Positions 52,348 to 62,612 are shown, counted from the stretch's first letter. The stretch: 64,000 nt of DNA from Ahaetulla prasina (GCF_028640845.1 NC_080542.1:18890283-18954282), one strand, 5' to 3'. A program made the numbers and translations. The notes: generated from the letters alone by a model not told the origin.

Positions 52348-52697
52348 AGAATAACAGAGTTGGAAGGGACCTTGGAGGTCTTGTAGTCCAACCCCCTGCC
52401 CAGGCAGGAAACTCTACACCATTTCAGACAAATGGCTATCTAACATTTTCTTAAAAATTTCCCGTGTTGGAGCATTCATGACTTCTGCAGGCAAGTTGTT
52501 CCACTTATAGATTGTTCTAAGTGTCGGGAAATTTCTCCATAGTTCTAAGTTGCTTCTCTCCTTGATTAGTTTCCACCCACTGCTTCTTGTCCTGCCTTCA
52601 GGTGCTTTGGAGAATAGCTTGACTCCCTCTTCTTTGTGGCAGCCCCTGAGATATTGGAACATTGCTGTCATGTCGCCCTTAGTCCTTCTCTTCAAAA
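52348..52697 (-). mobile_element. CR1 LINE 3' fragment
   Basis: Starts AACAGAGTTGGAAGGGACCT. The antisense frame 52414-52695 reads [20 protein letters not shown] and NKWNNLPAEVMNAP. Confidence 0.88.
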
Positions 52698-52792
52698 ATT
52701 GTATTTCTCAGCAGATTCCACACACCTGGAGGTGTGCTAGGATGCTGATGGAGTATAATGGGATCATATATGGTGATCCAGAAAGAACCTCT

Positions 52793-53181
52793 TATAGTCC
52801 TTGATTTACAACAATTAGTTCAGTGACTGTTCAAAGTCACAACGGCACTGAAAAAAGTGACTTACGACCTTTTTCACACTTACGACTGTTGCAGCATCCC
52901 CATTATCACGTGACCAAAATTCAGACGCTTGGCAATCAGTTCATATTTAGGAGGGTCGCAGTGCCCCCAGGTCATGTGATCACCCATTGTGACCTTCTGA
53001 CAAGAAAAATCAGTGAGGAAGCCAGATTCACTTAACAACCGTGTTACTAACTTAACAACTGGTGTGATTCCACTTAACCACGGTGGCAAGAAAGCCTGTA
53101 AAATGGGACAAAACTCACTTAACAACTGTCTCACTCAGCAACAAAAATGTTGGCCTCAATTGTGGCTGTAAGTCAATGACT
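52793..53181 (+). mobile_element. Family-A MITE
   Basis: TATAGTCCTTGATTTACAAC to GGCTGTAAGTCAATGACTAT. Confidence 0.85.
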
Positions 53182-53415
53182 ATTTTTTTAACAAGGCAGC
53201 CCTAGGTTTCAGAAAATAGGATTGTATCTTTAAAAGCAACTGCAAAAAATAGAAATGAGAGAAATATGAGGCAGCTTTCAGTCTCTGGGAATAGAGGCCG
53301 CTACTGGCAGGAGGCCCGTCAGGGTTTATAGGAGCCAAAATTGGAATGTTTGTCAAAGTCCCTCTGGGAACTGAACTGCATTTTTCACCCAGTTGCTCTC
53401 AGAATGGAACATCTT

Positions 53416-54375
53416 AATAGAATAGAATAGAATTGAATTTTTTATTGGCCAAGTGTGATTGGACACACAAGGAATTTGTCTTGGTGCATATACTATCAGT
53501 GTACATAAAAGAAAAGATACCTTCATCAAGGTACAACATTTACAACACAAATGATGGTCAATATATCAATATAAATCATAAGGATTGCCAGCAACAAAAT
53601 TACAGTCATACAGTCATAAGTGGAAAGAGATTGGTGATGGGAACGATGAGAAGATTAATAGTAGTGCAGATTTAGTAAATAGTTTGACAGTGTTGAGGGA
53701 ATTATTTGTTTAGCAGAGCGATGGCCTTCGAGAAAAAACTGTTCTTGTGTCTAGTTGTTCTGGTGTGCAGTGCTCTATAGGGACGTTTTGAGGGTAGGAG
53801 TTGAAACAGTTCATGTCCTGGATGTGAGGGATCTCTAAATATTTTCACGGCCCTCTTCTTGATTCGTGCAGTATAAAGGTCCTCAATGGAAGGCAGGTTG
53901 GTAGCAATTATTTTTTCTGCAGTTCTAATTATCCTCTGAAGTCTGTGTCTTTCTTGTTGGGTTGCAGAATCGAACCAGACAGTTATAGAGGTGCAAATGA
54001 CAGACTCAATAATTCCTCTGTAGAATTGAATCAGCAGCTCCTTGGGCAGTTTGAGCTTACTGAGTTGGCGCAGAAAGAACATTCTTTGTTGTCCTTTTTT
54101 GATGATGTTTTTGATGTTAACTGTCCATTTTAAAGCTTGCAATATGATAGAACCTAGAAATTTAAAGGTTTCTACTGTTGATACTGTGTTGTCTAGTATT
54201 GTGAGAGGTGGAAGTATGGAAGGGTTTCTCCTAAAGTCTACCACCATTTCTACGGTTTTGAGTGTGTTCAGTTCCAGATTGTTTTGGTTGCACCACAAGG
54301 CTAGTTGTAATAAAGTTGATGAAGCTAAACTACAACCTACTGATGAGATTGTCATCTGGGTCATTCCTAAAACAT
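53416..54375 (-). mobile_element. Rex1/CR1-like LINE, 3' half
   Basis: The minus-strand frame 53702-54364 (220 codons) has NNLELNTLKTVEMVVDFRRN, TFKFLGSIIL, KLKLPKELLIQFYRG and LPSKRPYRALHTRTTRHKNS, the C-terminal end of a Rex1-type reverse transcriptase. The 3' end carries a short ATAGA repeat. It lacks the catalytic part. Confidence 0.88.
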
Positions 54376-54430
54376 GGTAGGTAGCCGAAGGGCCAGATTT
54401 TCAAATTCTTAGAAAAAAAAAAGTCTAGTG

Positions 54431-54551
54431 TAGCATTTTTCAACCTTAGCCACTTTAAGATGGACAGACTTCAACTCCCAGAATTCCCCAGCCAGCATGA
54501 ATTCTGGGAGTCCACCCATCTTAAGTGCCTTAGGTTGAGAAACACTCGTCT
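54431..54551. mobile_element. Fold-back element
   Basis: GACTTCAACTCCCAGAATTC and GCATGAATTCTGGGAGTCCA arms, with TTTTTCAACCTTAG and AGGTTGAGAAACAC outside. Confidence 0.75.
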
Positions 54552-54565
54552 TCTGATATCATTAC

Positions 54566-54949
54566 AGGTGGCCTTCAAAGTACGATTAAGGGCAATTGAG
54601 GCCAAAATTTCTGTTATTAAGTGAAACATTGGTTAAGTGAGTTTTTCCCCATTTTTGAACTTTTTTGCCACTTGTTAAGTGAATCACTGCAGTTGTTAAG
54701 TCAGTAACTCGGCTGTTAAGTAAATCTCGCTTTCCCCATTGCCAGAAGGTCGCAAAAGGGGAGCACGTGACCCTGGGACACAGCCACTGGCCTAAGTATG
54801 AACCCGTTGCCAAGCATCTGAATTTTGATCAAGTGATCATTGGGAATTCTGCCAAAGTTGCAACTATGAAAAAGTTAACTTTTTTTTAGTTCCGTTGTAA
54901 CTTCGAGCGGTCACTAAATGAACTGTTGTAAATCGAGGGATTACCTGTT
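54566..54949 (-). mobile_element. Family-A MITE
   Basis: Reverse copy, GTGGCCTTCAAAGTACGATT to AATCGAGGGATTACCTGTT. Confidence 0.82.
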
Positions 54950-55879
54950 CTTTCACCCAACATTTTAAACGGAGGCATCTGTGCAGTGGGGAAGATTCCT
55001 GTTTCTCTTGCAAAGCAGGAAGTAGAAGAGAAGAGACTCCAAAATGGGGTTTTTAATGCTAGGATTTGGGGAGGGCACCATTAAAAAATCTAGAGCTTTA
55101 TGTTCCCACCCTGGAACTGAGTGTGAAGTCGGTGTCCTCTACCTTCTCCTTCAAGTCTTCTTATTTATCCCCAGTCAGGCAGCACATGCTACCTTGTTAG
55201 ACTTTGGGCCAACCAGCTGTCACTACTCCATTTAACTGTGGCCCACTTTTTGAAAATAAACTGCTCATCCTTGTCTCTCTTCCCCCTCCTATCCAGTAAC
55301 TTGATTCATGGCTTCCAGTTGGGCGCTTTCCTGGGACATATTAACCTCCTTCTTGTTGGGAGACCCACCGAAATGCTTGGAGAGACTTCCTTTTGTGGGT
55401 CTGGAGAGGCTCCCCGTTTCAAGAAACTCCTGTTTACCCGTCTCCATCTGTTGAATCAGATGGAGGGAGGGAACCATTTTGCTGAGGCTTAAAGCCAGCC
55501 GCCTTTTCCATCTCCCTCCTCTCCTCCCCCCCTCCCCAAATTATCTGGGGAAACTGCCAAGGAACTGGAACTTAAGCCAAAGCTGGAGCTATAACCAGTC
55601 AGACCAGAATATGGGATGCTGCCCCTCCCCCAATTTTCTTCAGGCAGAACGCTCATGTGCATGTGCCAAGTTGCGGATTAATAGCTTTAAGAGGCACTAC
55701 GGATCATGCTTGGCTGTAGAGGTAAGCACCAGGACAAATTGCACATGGTCTCTCCTCTTTCTGCAGCTGAGATTTCTATAGGGGTGGTGGATCTGCAACA
55801 CAACCGGCGGAGATTTATTTACTGTTGTTCTGCGTCATGTTCCAATCAACTCATAGAGAATTGGGATCATCATCTAAGA

Positions 55880-55981
55880 CAGGAGTTCTCCAAACTTGGC
55901 AACTTTAAAACTTGGAGACTTCGACTCCCAGAATTCCTCAGCCTAGTATGTCTCAAAAGTTGCCAAGTTTGGAGTTCCCTG
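55880..55981. mobile_element. Fold-back hAT-like element
   Basis: CAGGAGTTCTCCAAACTTGG reads inward from both ends. The flanks are ATCTAAGA and ATCTAAGC. Confidence 0.8.
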
Positions 55982-56014
55982 ATCTAAGCAGCTCCCAGGA
56001 AGCTTTAAAACGAG

Positions 56015-56270
56015 TTTGTAGAGATTCTCAGTCATCCAGGTCAGGGGTCTCCAACCTTGGCAACTTTAAGACTTATGGACTTCAACTCCCAGAATTCCTC
56101 AGCCAGGTCATGGTTGTCCCAAAGGTGCTTAAGGAAGGAATTAAACCCTTCCATTCCCCACTATCCTGTCAGAGCTGAAGAAGCTTTTTGGATGAAAAGT
56201 GAAATGTCTTCAAAGGAAAAAAAAACAAGGAAATCCAGTTGCTTCCTGAAAAAAGCATGTTTGGGTTAAA
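56015..56270. mobile_element. Fold-back repeat copy with half element inserted
   Basis: GAGATTCTCAGTCATCCAGG and GTTGTCCCAAAGGTGCTTAA match 38091. CCAGGTCA is duplicated around a half fold-back element at about 56046-56104. Confidence 0.6.
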
Positions 56271-56370
56271 AACAGCAGGCTTTGATCAAACTTGGCTGGG
56301 CCTCTGTCATTACACCAGCAGCCAGGGCATAACTGAGGGCTGATAGTTGCGGGCCGTGCTAACGTAGACA

Positions 56371-56699
56371 TTTAAGTGAGCTTTGCCCCATTTTATGACT
56401 TTTCTTGCCAGAGTTGTTAAGTGAATCACTGCAGTTGTAAAGTTGGAAACTCGAGATGGTTAAGTGACTTCTGATTTCCCCATTGGCTTGTTTGTGAGAA
56501 AGGGGATCACACCAACCTGGGATGCTGCTACGGTCATAAATAAGAATCAGTTGCCAGGTGTCTAAATTTTGATCACATGATCACGAGGATGTTGCAATGG
56601 TCATTAGTGTGAAAAATGGTCGTAAGTCACTTTTTTTCAGTGCTGTTGTAACTTTGAACGATCCCTAAACACTGTTGCCAAGTCAAGGGCTGCCTGTAA
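56371..56699 (-). mobile_element. Family-A MITE, truncated
   Basis: Reverse copy, TTAAGTGAGCTTTGCCCCAT to CAAGTCAAGGGCTGCCTGTA. Confidence 0.8.
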
Positions 56700-56739
56700 C
56701 GGCCCCCACTGAGGACTTCATGTGTAGATGTGGATGAGA

Positions 56740-56788
56740 GAGAAAGTGAGAGAAGGAGAAAGAGAGGGAGAGAGAGGAAGAGAGAGAT
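56740..56788. repeat. GA-rich simple repeat
   Basis: GAGAGAAA/GGAGAGAG purine run. Confidence 0.85.
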
Positions 56789-56817
56789 GCTTACCTAAAT
56801 AAGTTAACTGGTCAGAT

Positions 56818-57118
56818 CAGTGGTGGGTTTCAAATTTTTTTACTACTGCTTCTGTGGGCGTGGCATGGGAAGGATACTGTAAAATCTCCATTCCCACCCT
56901 ATTCCAGGGGAAGGATACTGTAAAATCTCCATTCCTTCCCCAATCCAGGGGAAGGTTACTGCAAAATCTCCATTTCCTCCCGATCAGCTGGGAATTGGGA
57001 GGCAGAGAATAGGTGGGGCGGGGCCAGTCAGAATTTTTTCTACCAGTTCTCCGAATTACTCAAAATTTCTGCTACTGGCTCTCCAGAACTGGTCAAAACC
57101 TGCTGAAACCCACCTCTG
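56818..57118. mobile_element. hAT element (GTGGGTTTCAA family)
   Basis: The ends are CAGTGGTGGGTTTCAAA and TGAAACCCACCTCTG. The flanks GGTCAGAT and GTTCAGAT differ at one base. Confidence 0.85.
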
Positions 57119-57208
57119 GTTCAGATGTTTTGAACTTAAGCTCCTGTTATCCAGGCTATGGTAGCTAGAGATGGCCATCAAACCAGGATGGCACCAGATT
57201 GAAGGAGT

Positions 57209-57333
57209 CTCAAACTTGGCAGCTTTTAAGTTGTTCAGTTCCCAGAATTCCCCAGTCAACCATGCAAGCTGGGGAAATCCGGGAGCTAAAGTCCACCCAA
57301 TGTAAAGTTGTTAAGGTTAAAAGTTGTCAAGGC
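57209..57333. mobile_element. Fold-back element, degraded
   Basis: TCAGTTCCCAGAATTCCCCA facing GGGGAAATCCGGGAGCTAAA. Confidence 0.6.
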
Positions 57334-58104
57334 TGATTTAGATCTGGACATGGGAGCATAAATCGCATAAATCAATGTGAGTGTAGCTAACACATTTTCC
57401 CTTCAGCCCTTGCTATGTTTTTCATTTTTCTTTTAATAGTTTAAAAAGAAAACATTACAAAGCTGGTGTATCTCTCTGGAAGGAACTGGAAGCTGGCTTT
57501 CTAAACAGATCTACTGAGGAGCAGGACTCCTTGATCTCTCAGGGAATTATTTCTGAACAAACAGGGTTAGAATAACTTTGCTCCTGTGGCTTCTCCTGAG
57601 TTCAAAGCAGGGTGGGTTAAAAAAAAAAGTTAGGCAAATTGTGCTGTGTTTACAACAAAGCTTCCTTGGTATTATGAGTTGGTTTTTTTTAAAAAAAAAG
57701 GATGTATAGAGAAAGGGAAGTTGCATGCAGCGAAGCAAAGCACCAATCTTGGTTACTTCGTTGATTCAAGGTCTCCAAGCATGACAGTGATCGTCTTGCA
57801 TTCATGGAAATAAAAAAAGGGGGTGTGGATAGATAGAGTCTAATCACTCTAGTGCTTTTTGCAAAACCAACCATTCAGCCTCTTTACCCCAAGACAAACA
57901 TAGGTGGCTTGTTCTACTTGTTTGATTTTTATGATGTCTTCTGATCAGTGACAACTTCCTGAACTAGTCCCTGCAATTTTCTTAGCAAGATTTCAGAAGT
58001 CGTTTACTATTGCCTTCTTCCTTGGGTTAAGATGGTGGCTGGCTCAAGACTTCATGTCCATGACAGGACTAGAATTCCTGGTCTCCTAGTCTCTAGCCTG
58101 ATGT

Positions 58105-58235
58105 ATTTCTCAATCTTGTCGTCTTTGAGAAGTGCAGACCTCAACTCCCAGAATTCCCCAGCCAACATGGCTGGCTAGGGAATTCTGGGAGTTGAAGTCC
58201 GCACATCTTGAGGTTGCTAAATTGAGAAACACTGC
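58105..58235. mobile_element. Fold-back element
   Basis: TTTCTCAATCTTGTCGTCTT and CTCAACTCCCAGAATTCCCC face GGGAATTCTGGGAGTTGAAG and TAAATTGAGAAACAC. Confidence 0.75.
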
Positions 58236-58646
58236 CTTAATCACTACATCTAATTAGCTGAAACGTAGTTTGGGTGAGGAAAAACATCTGGAGGCACAGT
58301 GGAAGGAAAAACTGGTGATGGGGGGAAACCTTATTTACTTTCCAGTGAATGTCCCTAGCCCAACTGAAGGTTTGAACATTCACAAGAAGGTCTCTAATTT
58401 CAAATCTGCCATTACCCACCCCCAAAATTATCTGCTCTGTTGAACTAAGATTAGTAAAACTAGAGAATAGTGGGCTATAAGAAGTGGAATAAAGACAGCG
58501 CCAAGATATTTGGCTTTTTAAAAACAAGTTGACAGCGGGGAAAAATAATTAAAAGCTGGGTTCACATTTGCAGTGAGCCAGGAAGTTCACTGAATGACCT
58601 CCAGTGGTTATTTTCCTTTAAATTACAACAATCTGTCCTTCTGCAG

Positions 58647-59216
58647 GTAGCCATGGTGGAGGTGCAACTGGAAGACTATGACTACCCTTGGGAGCTGCTG
58701 GTAGCCTTCAGTGCCTGCACGACGGTGCTGGTGGCCGTCCACCTCTTTGCCCTTATGGTCAGCACTTGCATCTTGCCCAATATTGAAGCCGTCAGTAACA
58801 TCCACAACCTCAATTCAGTCAACGAGTCTCCCCACGAACGAATGCACCACTATATTGAGCTGGCCTGGGGCTTCTCCACGGCCTTGGGGATCTTCCTCTT
58901 CCTCACTGAAGTGGTGTTGATTTGCTGGGTAAAGTTTATGCCTGTCGGCAACATGGCGACGAGCAGGAAGTGCTGCGCGCCAGAAAGGCTCCATGATGGT
59001 AACGCCACAACCTCTACAGACAGCTCTGGCTGGAACGCTGCCATGGCCTCCACGGTGATTATGGTTCCAGTTGGCGTCGTGTTCATCATCTTTGCTTTGC
59101 ATTTCTACCGCTCCTTGGTGGGGCACAAAACTGATAGGCACCAACAAGAGCTGGAAGAACTTAACCAGATCAAATATCAGTTGGACGGAGAAGCCACATC
59201 TCTGCAAGTGGTGTGA
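58647..59216 (+). CDS. ORAI3: ORAI3 exon 2: pore, TM2-TM4 and C-terminal coiled coil
   Basis: The acceptor CTTCTGCAG is followed by VAMVEVQLE; the stop is at 59214-59216. With exon 1 this gives 274 residues (human ORAI3 is about 295). The protein is a plasma-membrane Ca2+ channel subunit gated by STIM proteins when ER stores empty. E90 is the pore selectivity glutamate (ORAI1 E106) and E173 the TM3 glutamate (ORAI1 E190). TM2 is around 102-123, TM3 156-178, TM4 216-240. LVGHK (242-246) is the hinge and the C-terminal helix has [13 protein letters not shown] for STIM binding. The TM3-TM4 loop is shorter than in human and has an N-glycosylation sequon (N204-A-T) and C194-C195. C178 occupies the ORAI1 C195 position, which is glycine in human ORAI3. 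GWNAAMAST and the LEELN tail mark ORAI3. Confidence 0.97.
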   Translation, partial: VAMVEVQLEDYDYPWELLVAFSACTTVLVAVHLFALMVSTCILPNIEAVSNIHNLNSVNESPHERMHHYIELAWGFSTALGIFLFLTEVVLICWVKFMPVGNMATSRKCCAPERLHDGNATTSTDSSGWNAAMASTVIMVPVGVVFIIFALHFYRSLVGHKTDRHQQELEELNQIKYQLDGEATSLQVV

Positions 59217-60141
59217 GTTGGCAGCCTCACTTGAACTGCAATCGATGTGAACTTTTAGAGAGAAAGGCCCTGCCGTCGGTTGTATCATTTTGTCTCGACA
59301 GAAAAACTGTTATGTAACTGCCACTGTTGGAATTTAACCCCAAAGCTGTGATGTTGATGTCACTCCACAGTCTCCAATATCCCAACATTTGTTTGCATTT
59401 CCTAGGAGACAATTTTCAAGACCAGGAGAACTTGTTGAAATAGACCTGCTCCTGAAAAGCAGGGAGTGAAATCTAGGGAGGCTTCCCTGGGGAACTTTCC
59501 TGTTGGGTAGATTTTTGATCGTATGGTAAAATGTTTACAGGAGGCAGTTGTTGGGGGGGAGAGAAAGGACAGCTTTAGTCTCTCCAGGGGTGAGATTTTT
59601 ACTTTGTCCTGTAAGATTTCAACTTTGTCTGCAGAACTGGAGAAGATAATCAAAAGGTCTTTGGTGTTTCTGACATTTCAAAATGGGTGGGTTTGAAAAG
59701 GTTAGTGCAGTCTGTTCATTTGCAGTCCATTTTGCTTCTTTTCTCATCTTTGTATATATGGAATGGTAGAGTTCACCAACCAAGATTGGTTGGGCTAACT
59801 TTTGAACAGGTGTTCGAGCTGCTAGGTGCCAAGAAAGAGGTCTAACATTGTGGCCTAATTAGCCCTGACGTTCTCAAGCTGGCGTCCTCTTCAGCTTTCA
59901 CTGTGCAGTTCCCCTTGCTGCTTGTTGGACAATCTGAAAATATGCCTAATACCAAACCTTTTCATCAGTTTGACGGAAAGTCGCTGAGTCTCCAGAAGGC
60001 CTGGCCTTGGATGCTCAAAGGGGGTAAGAAGTACTTGCATCTTTGATTCGGCATTGTAAATGCAATTCTTCCAGTTGGTCCCTTCCCCTGCCCACCCTTC
60101 TTGGGATGCCCTGAATCCAACATTCCCAGGCAGAGCGTTTG
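59217..60141 (+). other. ORAI3: Probable ORAI3 3' UTR
   Basis: 925 nt after the stop without recognised repeats, up to the hAT at 60150. No strong AATAAA was seen in this part, so the transcript may continue beyond the hAT. Confidence 0.5.
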
Positions 60142-60149
60142 ATCTAGCA

Positions 60150-60554
60150 CCGTGATGGTGAACCTATGGCATGTGTGCCGGACGTGGCACCCAGAGCCAT
60201 TTCTCCGGGCATGCGAGCTGTTCTCCGTTGTTCTTCTGGGTTCTGGCATAGTAGCTGGGTGGTTTTCACATGCGCGGGAGTGCTGGAAACTGGAAGAGCA
60301 ACTGCCTGGTGCGCATGCTGTGAAGATGATCATCTGGTTTCTGGTGTGCACATGTGCACTGGCCAGCTGGTCTTCGCATGTCCATGCGTGCCAGAAACAG
60401 GAAGACCAGGTGGCTGGTGCGCATGCGTGCACCAGAAACCAGATCATCTTCCCGGTGCGTGCATGCGCACTGGACAGCTGCTCTTCCATTTCTGGCATGC
60501 ACACGCGCGCACTCCCATTTCAGCACTTGGCGCCGAAAAGGTTTACCAACACTG
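60150..60554. mobile_element. hAT element with perfect 8-bp duplication
   Basis: The ends are CCGTGATGGTGAACC and GGTTTACCAACACTG. ATCTAGCA flanks at 60142-60149 and 60555-60562. The interior repeats GTGCGCATGC and CCAGAAACNGGA units in both directions. Same family as 19678 and 32371. Confidence 0.88.
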
Positions 60555-60562
60555 ATCTAGCA

Positions 60563-61485
60563 CATCTGGAAGGGACTAGGATGGAGGACACTGTGCTGTA
60601 GCCAAATTCTTGCATGCAGGCTATGCCATTCCTCAAATGCTTGTTTGCTTACCTCTATGGAAACTTGGCATCAGTTTTGGATCATTGTCAGAATTGGGGT
60701 CAGTACAGAAAGTTGGACTTCTGACCTAGGCATTCCTGAGATGTGCATATTATCCCCATATATGTGCTCTGCCCCCAGTCATAAATTGTCGGCCCCTCCC
60801 GAGAGATCCTTATTTATAGAGACAAGGTCACACAGTATCTGGGGGAGGGCAGGACAGACTGCTTGGCTCCACTGGGAGATGGCTTCATTACTTGGGGTAT
60901 TTTTCCAGAGGAGGAAGCAGACTATTGGGATGTGGTAGAAGTTAAATAAATCTAACACCAATTTAGGAATTTGGGGATTTGGGTGGAATTTTGCTTGCCT
61001 GCTGTGTTTTCTTTCAAGAACAGATTTGGTCTCAGTCCTTGGTGGGGAGAGCCACTGAATGTTAAAACCAATCTTCTCCCTCTCCATCTTCCTCAACTTC
61101 CTGTCCTGCACAGATGTGGACCAGAATCTTATCTCATGGATGAAGATGCTGAGAGCGGCAGTTGTAGACAGGAAATGCCACATTCTAGAAGGCAGTGCCT
61201 GAAGTAAGAACGTTAGAACAAGATATCACAGGCAGCTCTCTATGAAATATATCACAAGACGTACATATGGGCCTTTATCCAACAGAACGGCCACAGTGGA
61301 AGCAGGTTTCCTGCTGAACAGGAAGTGGAGCAGCTTAAGCCTTCAGTCTTCAGCTGTTCATCTCTTCAGGAATGCTCAGATGTTCTCCTTTAAGAGTTCT
61401 GCTTCCTCAGGATTAGGAGCCACATGGACCCATTGGTTATTTTTTGGGAAGCAAAGTAGTTGGAGATAATTTGGGAAGATGAGAA
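60563..61485 (+). other. Sequence downstream of ORAI3 without recognised repeats
   Basis: Contains the AATAAA at 60945. No exon or RNA gene was seen. Confidence 0.4.
60945..60950 (+). terminator. Candidate poly(A) signal AATAAA downstream of ORAI3
   Basis: AATAAA about 1.7 kb after the ORAI3 stop, followed by G/T-rich sequence (GGGGATTTGGGTGG). A hAT element (60150-60554) lies between the stop codon and this site, so a nearer non-canonical site is possible. Confidence 0.3.
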
Positions 61486-61752
61486 AGGGCCTCTGGTGGC
61501 TCAACAGACTAATGCAGTCTGTTATTAACAGCAGCTGCTTGCAATTACTGCAGGTTCAAGTCCCACCAGGCCCAAGGTTGACTCAGCCTTCCATCCTTTA
61601 TAAGGTAAGTAAAATGAGGACCCAGAATTGTTGGGGGCAATAAGTTGACTTTGTATATAATATACAAATGGATGAAGACTATTGCTTAACATAGTGTAAG
61701 CCGCCCTGAGTCTTCGGAGAAGGGCGGGATATAAATGCAAATTTTTTTTAAA
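61486..61752 (+). mobile_element. tRNA-derived SINE with LINE-like tail
   Basis: The head is GGCCTCTGGTGGCTCAACAG, with B-box-like GGTTCAAGTCCCACCAG, CTCAGCCTTCCATCCTTTAT and the tail GCCGCCCTGAGTCTTCGGAG. The tail is shared with CR1/L2-type LINEs. Confidence 0.8.
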
Positions 61753-61930
61753 AAGAGATTTTTGAATGGATAAAAATAACCCTTTCTTTCTCTATCATGG
61801 ATTCTACAGCTGTTTTATTGGAAAAGAAAAACGCAACTTCAAGATGTGTGTGTAGGAAGATGGGGAGGGGGATCGAAACAGAATTAGATGTACAGAAAGC
61901 CCAGTTGACATTCCCAGGAGCTGGAAGTCA

Positions 61931-62075
61931 GTGTTTCTCAACCTTGGCAACTTTTAAGATGCATGGACTTTAACTCCCAGAATTCCTCAGCCAGCATGGG
62001 AGGGTGAATTTTTCAATTCTGGGGGTTGAAGAAGTCCATGCATTTAAAAAGTTGCCGAGGTGGAAAAGCAAGAGT
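61931..62075. mobile_element. Fold-back element, degraded
   Basis: GTGTTTCTCAACCTTGGCAA and TTAACTCCCAGAATTCCTCA face a weaker TTCTGGGGGTTGAAG arm. Confidence 0.65.
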
Positions 62076-62551
62076 GCTAGATCATGCAAGCAGTAATGAG
62101 AAGAAAATGCATGGAAGTTGGCTGGGGATACTGCTAAAAATATTTGAAGTACAGCAGCTGCTAAATATTCAACACTTTCTTATATCAAGCAATGCTTTAC
62201 TTTCCTGTTAAAAAATGAATTTAGTCTTAACGAGGCCAGCTCAATTACTTGTACGTCTCAGAGCTTGGCTTTTAAAAGTATTAGGGAAACCAGTTCAGTT
62301 TGCATCAGCCTTGTGTAGCCTGGCTTCATCTGAATGCACTGGAACACAGCTTCCTTAACTCTGAGTTGGAATGATCATAAGTTTTGTAGTCCAATGCATC
62401 TGAGGGGCTAAAGTGGTTTACATCTTAATCATGCAGAGTTAGAGTTTTTACACTTGTGAATGGTACACAATTAAGAGCTTGGTACACGCTTTACCATGTA
62501 TTTTCAGACTCATTTTTATTAATTAAGGACGGCGGCTGCCAATAGGGGCAT

Positions 62552-62554
<3 letters not shown>

Positions 62555-62609
<55 letters not shown>
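62555..62609. repeat. (AT)n microsatellite
   Basis: About 27 TA units. Confidence 0.95.

Positions 62610-62612
<3 letters not shown>

Larger units (their letters stand above)
39441..58646 (+). other. ORAI3: ORAI3 intron 1, 19.2 kb, largely transposon-derived
   Basis: This intron splits TM1 between Met85 and Val86, the ancestral ORAI position. Its bulk is MITEs, hAT elements, CR1, Rex1-like and L2-like LINE pieces, SINEs and microsatellites listed separately. Sections without a recognised repeat are roughly 46530-47187, 49882-50099, 54950-55870 and 57334-57994; no exon or RNA gene was seen in them. Confidence 0.9.

Noticed and set aside
53702..54364. 220-codon minus-strand frame as a host gene
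   Set aside because: It is the C-terminal end of a Rex1/CR1-like LINE reverse transcriptase.
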